NCBI GenBank assembly: GCA_942493275.1
Contig: OW818687.1
Location: 2,046,001 to 2,110,000, forward strand
DNA: 64,000 nucleotides
Direction: 5' to 3'
Source: G942493275 sp942493275
GTDB lineage: Bacteria > Actinomycetota > Coriobacteriia > Anaerosomatales > PHET01
Both the position numbers and the translations under genes were made by a program. The notes below the pieces were generated by a model that ran no database searches, was not told the DNA's origin, and saw nothing but the letters and a program-made list of their open reading frames with translations. Positions 57,456-64,000 of the stretch are shown one piece after another. Position 1 is the stretch's first letter. Every line of letters begins with the position of its first letter.

Positions 57456-59777
57456 ATGAGACGACTTCGCACCACGATCGCCATCGCGGCCGCGCTCACT
57501 GCGGCTTGCCTGCTGACCCCCCTCGCATTCGCCCAGGATTCTCCCGATCCCGCCAAGCGCGTCGTCATCGTGCTGGCGCCGTATCTCACCTGGAGCGATG
57601 TCACCGCCACGACCATGCCCAACATGTGGGCGTTGGCCGAAGAAGGCGCGATCGGCGACATTAACGCCAGGAGCCGTACGCGCGAGCCGGGCGAGAGGCC
57701 TTCACCGCTCGAGGGAGCGCTTACCATCTCCGCAGGCAGCTGGGCGGTTCCGTCATTCGACGCGCCCGCGGCCTACAACGTCGAAGAGAGTTACGAAGTC
57801 GGTAACGCCGCGGAGGCGTTCCGCCGAACCACCGGTGAGGTGGTCGGACAGAACGCGATCGTGTTCCTCGGCAAGCCGATGACCGACCGGCTGAACGAGG
57901 CTCGCGCCGAGGAGGTCGTGATCGGCACCCTCGGCGAAGAGGTCGAGGCTGCGGGCGGTATCACCGCCGCGATCGGCAACTCGGACGTCGGCTACGTGAC
58001 CGGCGAGCAGCGCCGGGTGCGTCCCGCGGCGCTCGCCGCGATGAACGACTCGGGCCTAGTTGCCCTGGGCGACGTCTCCACGCGACTCGTGATGGAGAAC
58101 CCGAGTGCGCCGTTCGGCATAGAGACCGATCCGGACCGCTTCGGCGAAGCGCTCACCGGTGTGGCCGAGAAGACCGCCGAGCATGACGGCCCCTCGCTCA
58201 TCGTTCTCGATCCGGGGGACAGCTACCGCGCCACCAAGTTCGAGACGCAGGTGGCGCCCAAGGTCGCGGAAAGCCAGCGCCTGCACGCCCTCGGGACGCT
58301 CGACGACATCATCGGCCAGTCCCGAGAGCGTTTCCCCGACGCGGTGGTCATGATCGTGTCGCAGTCGATCGGCGATCCTGGATCGGGCCGCCCCGAAGGG
58401 CTCGGTCCGATCGTGGTCTCGGGCGACGGCTGGGACGGGTTCCTCGTCTCCGACTCCACGCAGCGTGACGGCCTGGTCACCAACCTCGACGTGACGGCGA
58501 CAGCGCTCTCCATCCTCGGCATCGAACGGCCCGTCCAGGTTCTTGGCAACCAGATGCGCACGTCGCCTCCGGTCGGCACCATCGATGACCGGGTGACCAA
58601 ACTCATGCGTATGGACGCCACCGCGGTTGCGGCCGACGAGGCCAAGCGCGGCGTGGTGAACACCTTCGTGGGCCTCACCGTCGCGATTCTGCTCGTCTCC
58701 GCGCTCGTGCTGGTGAGGTCGCGCTACTGGGCGACTGCCGCGGTCGTGTGGTGGACGCGCTCGCTGCGCGTCGCGCTGCTGCTTGTGCTGTCAGTCCCGG
58801 TGTCCTCGTGGCTGATGTACGTGTGGCGTCCGTGGCCGGCGACGTCGTCCGAGGCGGTCGTGGCGCTCGTCATCACGACCCTCGTCGTGTTCGCTGCGGC
58901 GGTGGGGCTCATGCTGCGCTTCCCGACCCGCATCCCTGTTGCGGCTCTCTGCCTGCTCACCGCGGGCGTCCTCATGGTGGATCAGTGGCTCGGAGCTCCG
59001 CTGTCGTTCACCAACTTCTTCGGTTACTCTCCGCTGCTCGCCGCGCGCTTCTACGGGCTCGGCAACGAGGCAGCGGCCATCCTGTTCGGCTCTTCCATCA
59101 TCGGAATCGCGCTCCTGTTCGATGAGTGGCCCGACTCGGTCGCCACCACGTGGGGGAGGCGTATCGGCATTCCGATCCTGGGCATCCTCGTGGTCGGCAC
59201 GGCCGCAGCCCCCTTCTGGGGCGCCAACGTCGGTGTCGCCATATGGGGAACCGTGGGCTTTGGGCTGGCGTGGGTGCTCATGAACGGGCACCACGTCTCG
59301 TGGAAGACGGTGCTGTGGCTCTTCCTCGCATCGGCCATCATCATCGCCGGATTCGCCGCGATCGACCTCTACGGTGGAGGCGAACAGACCCATCTCGCTC
59401 GCGCCATCGGGTCCGCCGAACAAGGCGGCATCGAGGAGTTGTGGACCATCGTCGCGCGCAAGGCGGCAACCAATGCACGCGTGCTCACGCGCACGAACTG
59501 GGCCTACATTCTTATCGCGACCCTCGCATTCCTGGCGTTCATGCGCTGGCGCCCTCAGGGTGACTTCGCCGAGACGCTCGGTCGCAACCCCGACTTCGCC
59601 GACGCGATCACGGTCTCGCTGGCTGCGGGGGTGGTGGCCTACTTCACCGAGGATTCGGGCATCGTCATACCCGCACTCGAGTTCTTCTACATGGGCACCG
59701 CGCTCGCCTGGCTGATGCTCGGGTCGTTGCTCGACTCTGCGAAAGCCGGCACGCTTCCTTCCGAGGAGGCCTCGTGA
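57456..59777 (+). CDS. Membrane protein with extracytoplasmic alkaline-phosphatase-like domain
   Basis: A 773-residue protein of unknown function. It has a signal peptide (MRRLRTTIAIAAALTAACLL), then a domain of about 370 residues with the outline of the AlkP/sulfatase superfamily. That shows RVVIVLAPYLTWSDVTATTM where VVLVxVDGLRxDD is usual, and LGPIVVSGDGWDGFLVSDS with TNLDVTATALSILGI at the end. The first metal-binding Asp appears to be lost. The C-terminal 350 residues hold about ten hydrophobic helices. It lies between murJ (divergent) and a MraY-like transferase that overlaps its end by four bases, so an envelope-polymer role is likely. Activity may be lost or altered. Confidence 0.82.
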   Translation: MRRLRTTIAIAAALTAACLLTPLAFAQDSPDPAKRVVIVLAPYLTWSDVTATTMPNMWALAEEGAIGDINARSRTREPGERPSPLEGALTISAGSWAVPSFDAPAAYNVEESYEVGNAAEAFRRTTGEVVGQNAIVFLGKPMTDRLNEARAEEVVIGTLGEEVEAAGGITAAIGNSDVGYVTGEQRRVRPAALAAMNDSGLVALGDVSTRLVMENPSAPFGIETDPDRFGEALTGVAEKTAEHDGPSLIVLDPGDSYRATKFETQVAPKVAESQRLHALGTLDDIIGQSRERFPDAVVMIVSQSIGDPGSGRPEGLGPIVVSGDGWDGFLVSDSTQRDGLVTNLDVTATALSILGIERPVQVLGNQMRTSPPVGTIDDRVTKLMRMDATAVAADEAKRGVVNTFVGLTVAILLVSALVLVRSRYWATAAVVWWTRSLRVALLLVLSVPVSSWLMYVWRPWPATSSEAVVALVITTLVVFAAAVGLMLRFPTRIPVAALCLLTAGVLMVDQWLGAPLSFTNFFGYSPLLAARFYGLGNEAAAILFGSSIIGIALLFDEWPDSVATTWGRRIGIPILGILVVGTAAAPFWGANVGVAIWGTVGFGLAWVLMNGHHVSWKTVLWLFLASAIIIAGFAAIDLYGGGEQTHLARAIGSAEQGGIEELWTIVARKAATNARVLTRTNWAYILIATLAFLAFMRWRPQGDFAETLGRNPDFADAITVSLAAGVVAYFTEDSGIVIPALEFFYMGTALAWLMLGSLLDSAKAGTLPSEEAS

Positions 59778-60766
59778 GCGGTGCCGCGGTGATCGTGCTT
59801 CTGGCGGCCGCGGTGCTCGGCGTGCTCGTGCCCTGGGGCTTCATGCGTATGCTCGTCCCCGCGCTTGCGGACTCCGCGACGCGTCAGAACTACCGGGGTC
59901 AGCCGGTGTTTATGGGACTCGGCGTCGTGTGGCTCGTCTGGTCGGGCGCAGCGATCGTCGGTGGCGTGCTGTTCGCGACTATCGGCTCCGAATCGGTGCT
60001 CGCCATCCTCACGCTCGCGGGTCCCCTGGCGTTGGTCGGCTTCGCACTCGGGATCGTCGACGACGCATTCGGCACCGGCGCGGACAGGGGCTTCAGGGGC
60101 CACCTGAAGGCGATGTTCCGCGGACGCCTCACGACCGGCGGACTCAAGCTCATCGGCATGGGTACGGCGTGCCTGACCGTCGCTTTGTTCGGCAGCCAGT
60201 TCGCGCCGTGGGGCGGATTCGAGGGTCCACTCGCGATCGTCGCCAACGGGGGGCTCGCGCTTCTCGCCGGTGCGGCCATCGCGCTGACCGCCAACTTCGT
60301 GAATCTGACGGACCTCCGGCCCGGTCGCGCACTGAAGTCCTACAGCGTGCTCGCGATCATCGGCTGCGTTCTCACCGCATTCGTCCTGGCGCCGCCGGCG
60401 CTTTCCCGGACCGCGGGGACGCAGTTCGTTGACCTGGTGGCGCTCATGGCTTTCGCGCTTGGGCCGGTCGTTGCGGTCTGGCGCTACGATCTTGGTGAGT
60501 CAGGGATGCTCGGCGACGCCGGCGCCAACCCCATGGGCGCCGTGGCCGGCACGCTCATCGTCTTGTCGATCCCGCTGTGGGCGCTCGTCGCCTACTTCAC
60601 GCTCATGCTGGCCCTGAATCTGGCGAGCGAGCGTGTTTCGTTTTCGAAGGTGATCGAGGGAAACGGGATCTTGCGGGCGCTTGACGGGTGGGGAAGGAAC
60701 ACAGAGGCGACCGATTCCTCGGAAGATGAGAAATCAAGTCCTCACAGCACGACGCACCCCGAGTAG
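59774..60766 (+). CDS. MraY/WecA-family (PNPT) phospho-sugar transferase homologue
   Basis: A 330-residue polytopic protein of the polyprenyl-phosphate N-acetylhexosamine-1-phosphate transferase superfamily. The motifs remain: GIVDDAFG, NFVNLTDLRPGR (N-x-x-N-x-x-D) and GMLGDAGANPMGAV. RVSFSKVIEGNGILRALDGWGR near the C-terminus is also typical. It is distinct from MraY itself because the gene context is not a dcw cluster and the HxHH-type loop is not evident. It is coupled to the AlkP-like gene by a GTGA overlap. Substrate unknown; an undecaprenyl-linked glycan precursor is plausible. Confidence 0.82.
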   Translation: MSGAAVIVLLAAAVLGVLVPWGFMRMLVPALADSATRQNYRGQPVFMGLGVVWLVWSGAAIVGGVLFATIGSESVLAILTLAGPLALVGFALGIVDDAFGTGADRGFRGHLKAMFRGRLTTGGLKLIGMGTACLTVALFGSQFAPWGGFEGPLAIVANGGLALLAGAAIALTANFVNLTDLRPGRALKSYSVLAIIGCVLTAFVLAPPALSRTAGTQFVDLVALMAFALGPVVAVWRYDLGESGMLGDAGANPMGAVAGTLIVLSIPLWALVAYFTLMLALNLASERVSFSKVIEGNGILRALDGWGRNTEATDSSEDEKSSPHSTTHPE

Positions 60767-60769
60767 AAT
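60764..60769 (+). promoter_or_regulatory. Possible -10 element before pyrG
   Basis: TAGAAT lies at the very end of the preceding gene, 45 bases before the pyrG ATG. No clear -35. It matches the hexamers at 3476 and 38161. Confidence 0.35.
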
Positions 60770-60814
60770 CACTCGAGGGAAGGTTCGCTCGTTCTCAAGG
60801 AGAGTCAGGGGCAC

Positions 60815-62422
60815 ATGACCAAGCATATCTTCGTGACCGGTGGCGTCGTCTCATCGCTCGGCAAGGGCATCACGGCAGCATCTCTGGGCCGCCTGCTCAA
60901 GTCGCGCGGTCTCAAGGTGACGATCCAGAAGCTCGACCCCTATCTCAACGTCGACCCCGGCACGATGAGCCCCTTCCAGCACGGCGAGGTCTTCGTTACC
61001 GACGATGGCGGCGAGACCGACCTGGACCTGGGACACTACGAGCGCTTCATCGACGAGTCGCTGTCGCGAGACTGCAACGTCACCGCCGGCTCCATCTATC
61101 AGAACCTGATCGGCAAGGAGCGTCGCGGGGACTTCCTCGGCGGCACCGTGCAGGTCATCCCGCACGTCACCAACGACATCAAAGAGCGCGTGAATCGCCT
61201 CGCCGAGCAGACCCAGCCCGACGTGATCATCACAGAGGTCGGAGGCACGGTCGGCGACATCGAATCGCTTCCGTTCATGGAGGCCATCCGACAGATGCGC
61301 AAGGACAAGGGCCGCGACAACGTCTGCTACATCCACGTGTCGCTCGTGCCCTGGATCGCCGCTTCGAGCGAGCTCAAGACCAAGCCGACGCAGCACTCGG
61401 TCAAAGAACTCCGCAGCATCGGTATCCAGCCGGACTTCATCGTGTGCCGCAGCGACCGGCCCATCGACGCCTCGATCCGGCGCAAGATCGCGCTGTTCTG
61501 CGACGTCGAGCCTGAGGCCGTCGTGAGCGCCCAGGACGCCCGCAGCATCTATGAGGTGCCGATGCGTCTGCGCGAGCAGCGTCTCGACACCATGGTGATG
61601 GAGCGGCTCGGCCTCGAGGCCGGGGAGCCCGACATGGCCGAGTGGGAGGCGTTCTGCGCACACTCGGCGGCACTGCCCGATGAGGTCAATATCGCGCTGG
61701 TCGGCAAGTACGTCGCGCTGCCCGACGCCTACCTGTCGGTGACCGAGGCACTCGATCACGCCGGCATCTTCCACGACCACAAGGTTCGGGTCGAGTGGGT
61801 CGACGCTGAGTCGCTCACCCCCGAGGAGATCGCGTCGACGTTCGCGGCCTTCGACGGGATCCTCGTGCCGGGTGGCTTCGGCATCCGCGGCGTGGAGGGC
61901 AAGATCCGCGCCGCCAAGTACGCCCGCGAGAACAAGGTGCCGTACTTCGGCATCTGTCTGGGCATGCAGGTGGCGGTCGCCGAGTTTGCGCGCCACGTCG
62001 CCGGGCTCGACGGAGCGAACTCGGCCGAGTTCGACCCGGTCACCGAGCACCCCGTCATCGACCTCATGCGCGACCAGCACGGAATCGAGGACATGGGCGG
62101 CACGATGCGTCTGGGCGCCTACCCGTGCAAGGTGGTCGCCGACACCAAGGGCCACGCGGCTTACGGTGAAGAGGTCATCTACGAGCGCCACCGCCACCGC
62201 TTCGAGGTCAACAACGCGTACCGTGACCGTCTGGTCGAAGCAGGCCTCATCATCAGCGGCGTCAGCCCTGACGGCAAGCTCGTCGAGATGGTCGAGCTGC
62301 CGGACCACCCATGGTTCCTCGGCAACCAGGGACACCCCGAATTCAAGAGCCGTCCCACCCGTCCGGCGCCGCTGTTCCGAGACTTCATCGGCGCAGCGGT
62401 CGCGTACAAGAACGGCAGGTAG
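60815..62422 (+). CDS. pyrG: CTP synthase
   Basis: Makes CTP from UTP, ATP and glutamine; 535 residues. The synthase domain starts KHIFVTGGVVSSLGKGITAA with the Walker-like loop, followed by LDPYLNVDPGTMSPFQHGE. The class I glutaminase domain has the nucleophile Cys in YFGICLGMQ and the His-Glu pair in GHPEFKSRP. AAGGAG is upstream. No pyrG-type attenuation C-tract is visible in the leader. Confidence 0.97.
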   Translation: MTKHIFVTGGVVSSLGKGITAASLGRLLKSRGLKVTIQKLDPYLNVDPGTMSPFQHGEVFVTDDGGETDLDLGHYERFIDESLSRDCNVTAGSIYQNLIGKERRGDFLGGTVQVIPHVTNDIKERVNRLAEQTQPDVIITEVGGTVGDIESLPFMEAIRQMRKDKGRDNVCYIHVSLVPWIAASSELKTKPTQHSVKELRSIGIQPDFIVCRSDRPIDASIRRKIALFCDVEPEAVVSAQDARSIYEVPMRLREQRLDTMVMERLGLEAGEPDMAEWEAFCAHSAALPDEVNIALVGKYVALPDAYLSVTEALDHAGIFHDHKVRVEWVDAESLTPEEIASTFAAFDGILVPGGFGIRGVEGKIRAAKYARENKVPYFGICLGMQVAVAEFARHVAGLDGANSAEFDPVTEHPVIDLMRDQHGIEDMGGTMRLGAYPCKVVADTKGHAAYGEEVIYERHRHRFEVNNAYRDRLVEAGLIISGVSPDGKLVEMVELPDHPWFLGNQGHPEFKSRPTRPAPLFRDFIGAAVAYKNGR

Positions 62423-62431
62423 GACGACCTG

Positions 62432-63541
62432 ATGTCGGACCCGAGGCTGCTCGATACGTTCTTTGACCTCGTTCGGATCGACAGCCCGTCGGGTGCGGAG
62501 GCAGGCGTCGCGGCGTACTGCGAGCGCGCTCTCCTCGCGACCGGGTGTACGGTCCGCTACGACGACAGCGCGAAGCTCACCGGCTCCGACGTCGGCAACC
62601 TGATCGCCGAATTCCCGGGCACCACCCCCGGCGTTCTCGTGCTCTCGGCGCACATGGATACCGTCGAGCCGTGCACCGGCGTCGAACCGCGCCTGGTCGA
62701 TGGAATCGTCGTCTCGATGGGGGAGACCATCCTCGGTGCCGATGACAAAGCGGGCATCGCCGCGGCGATCGAGATGGTGCGCAGGCTCGCCGAGCAAGGT
62801 GGCGACTACCCGACCATCCGGTGCATCTTCACGGTGCAGGAAGAGGTCGGACTGCGCGGCGCCAAGGAGCTGTCGGCGGCGGACGTCGAAAGCGACCTGT
62901 GCCTCGTGCTCGATGCGGATGGTTCGCCCGGCGGAATCGTGCTTGGCGCGCCCACTCACTACACCTTCTCGGCCGAGTTCCTCGGTCGTGCAGCCCACGC
63001 GGGTGTCTCACCCGAGAAGGGCATCTCGGCGATCTCGATGGCGTCTGCGGCCATCTGCTCGATGGAGCTTGGGCGTCTTGACGAGGTCACCACAGCCAAC
63101 GTTGGGTCCATCGCCGGAGGCGCGGCCACCAACGTCGTGACCGCGAAGGTGACGCTGACCGGCGAGTGTCGCTCGCTGGAGCGCGACAAGGCCGACGCTG
63201 TGCGCGAGCGAATGGACGCGGCGATGCGCGCGGCGGCCGAGGCTGCCGGCGGCACCGTCGACGTCCGCTGGACGCTCGAATACGAGGGGTTCCTCCTGCC
63301 CGATGACTCGCCTGCGGTCGCGCTCGTCGCGGCTGCCTGCAAGGACGCGGGCCTCACTCCCAAGACGTTCACGACCGGAGGCGGAAGCGACGCCAACGTC
63401 ATCGCCGCGCTCGGCGTCCCGACGGTCGCGCTCAGCTGCGGCATGGCGGGCGTGCACGGCACGGACGAACAGATCACCGTCGCCGACCTCGATGCGCTGT
63501 GCGCCCTCGTGCTCGCCGTCGCCCGCCGTATGGCCTCCTGA
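62432..63541 (+). CDS. M20 family metallopeptidase, PepT-like
   Basis: A 369-residue zinc peptidase. Metal ligands appear in LSAHMDTVEP, TILGADDKAGIAAAIEM, FTVQEEVGLRGAKEL, VLDADGSPGG and CGMAGVHGTDE. A dimerization domain begins at about GAPTHYTFSAEFLGRAAHAG. This is the PepT2/tripeptidase T-like subgroup. It starts nine bases after pyrG and its TGA overlaps the ATG of the following gene by one base. Confidence 0.9.
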   Translation: MSDPRLLDTFFDLVRIDSPSGAEAGVAAYCERALLATGCTVRYDDSAKLTGSDVGNLIAEFPGTTPGVLVLSAHMDTVEPCTGVEPRLVDGIVVSMGETILGADDKAGIAAAIEMVRRLAEQGGDYPTIRCIFTVQEEVGLRGAKELSAADVESDLCLVLDADGSPGGIVLGAPTHYTFSAEFLGRAAHAGVSPEKGISAISMASAAICSMELGRLDEVTTANVGSIAGGAATNVVTAKVTLTGECRSLERDKADAVRERMDAAMRAAAEAAGGTVDVRWTLEYEGFLLPDDSPAVALVAAACKDAGLTPKTFTTGGGSDANVIAALGVPTVALSCGMAGVHGTDEQITVADLDALCALVLAVARRMAS

Positions 63542-64000
63542 TGCTTCTCGCGTGGGCAACAGTCTCGTCGGTCTCAGGGGCCGCCAGCGGCATCCAGCGG
63601 CTCGATGTCTCCTTCGACGATGGCTCAGAAGGCACGGCGGTCAACTACACCGCGCTCGTCGGTGAGGTGGCCGAGGGGGAGCGCGTGCTTCTCAACGCTA
63701 CCGCTGTCGGGCTCGGACTCGGCACCGGAGGCAGCCACTTCGTGGTGGCCGCCGTGCGTTCGGGTGAGGGTATCGCGCTCGACGCGCCATCCGGCGGCCA
63801 CATCATGAAGATGCGCTACTCGCCGCACCAGCTCGACGTGGTGTCGGTGGAGTCACAGGAGTCGTCGCATCACGCGGCGATGCGACAGGCTACCGACCTG
63901 GCTGGCATGCCAGTGGTGTGCTGCGGGCTCCACAGCCAGGTCCCGCTCGTCGCCGCTGCGGTCAAGCAGGCGGATCCGTCGCTGCGCATCGCGTACGTGA
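63541..64000 (+). CDS. DUF3866 family protein (3' end missing)
   Basis: The first 153 residues of a DUF3866 protein; the frame is open to the end of the window. It reads VSFDDGSEGTAVNYTALVGE, ERVLLNATAVGLGLGTGG, SGGHIMKMRYSPHQLDVVSV and MPVVCCGLHSQVPLVAAAVK, all characteristic of the family. The function is unknown. Family members lie near pyrG, nudix and xerD genes in actinobacteria. It starts inside the peptidase stop codon. Confidence 0.88.
   Translation, partial: MLLAWATVSSVSGAASGIQRLDVSFDDGSEGTAVNYTALVGEVAEGERVLLNATAVGLGLGTGGSHFVVAAVRSGEGIALDAPSGGHIMKMRYSPHQLDVVSVESQESSHHAAMRQATDLAGMPVVCCGLHSQVPLVAAAVKQADPSLRIAYV

Noticed and set aside
60851..62998. A 715-residue minus-strand frame opposite pyrG and the PepT-like gene
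   Set aside because: Same third-position artefact; no start context, no motif, composition unlike real proteins here.

Overview
The window is about 64 kb of GC-rich bacterial chromosome, almost entirely coding and mostly on the + strand, with genes overlapping by 1-14 bases or separated by a few bases. The gene order is that of a Gram-positive core chromosome: relA - MBL hydrolase - hisS - aspS - (6S-like RNA) - rarA, then alaS - ruvX - mltG - aroE ... aroC - aroK - aroB - aroQ - pepQ - efp - accB-like - accC - asp23 - nusB - xseB - dxs - tlyA - nadK - recN, then steA - steB - murJ - pyrG. SteA/SteB, a DUF3866 protein, the GC content and frequent GTG starts point to Actinomycetota. The type IV pilus without a visible secretin, the c-heme cyclase and the biotin carboxylase fusion suggest a deep, possibly anaerobic, Coriobacteriia-like lineage. 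That placement is inference; no rRNA or tRNA gene is in the window.

Layout. 1-9.6 kb: the 3' part of a bifunctional Rel (p)ppGpp enzyme, a convergent c-heme diguanylate cyclase, hisS, aspS, a structured RNA that looks like 6S RNA, a thioredoxin-like lipoprotein and rarA. 9.6-12.5 kb: DUF948 protein, a degenerate RsbW-like anti-sigma, a SigB-family sigma factor and a PerM/AI-2E permease. 12.5-20.4 kb: alaS, ruvX, mltG, an ABC exporter pair with a small membrane protein, YqeG-type phosphatase, aroE. 20.4-38.1 kb: a complete monoderm type IV pilus locus (two PilB ATPases, PilC, major pilin, PilD, three minor pilins, PilM, PilN, PilO and a PilP/GspC-like protein). It contains a roadblock - DUF4388 - Ras-like GTPase cassette. 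38.2-42.5 kb: the rest of the shikimate operon and an aminopeptidase. 42.5-52.9 kb: efp, a carboxyltransferase-AccB fusion, accC, asp23, nusB, xseB, dxs, tlyA, nadK, recN. 53-64 kb: steA, steB, a leftward murJ - glycosyltransferase pair, an AlkP-like membrane protein, a MraY/WecA-family transferase, pyrG, a PepT-like peptidase and the start of a DUF3866 gene.

The most interesting part is the pilus island, which sits inside the shikimate operon between aroE and aroC. It joins assembly genes to a putative GTPase switch (roadblock GAP/GEF-like protein, DUF4388 scaffold, MglA/CvnD-like GTPase) and has two MshEN-type PilB ATPases. Two pilin transcription units are preceded by sequences matching the sigma-28 (FliA/SigD) consensus. 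Together with the c-heme diguanylate cyclase this suggests, but does not prove, redox- and c-di-GMP-linked control of pilus polarity or activity. No PilT retraction ATPase is in the window.

No intergenic stretch exceeds about 270 bases. I saw no insertion sequence, phage gene, CRISPR array, attachment site or replication origin.
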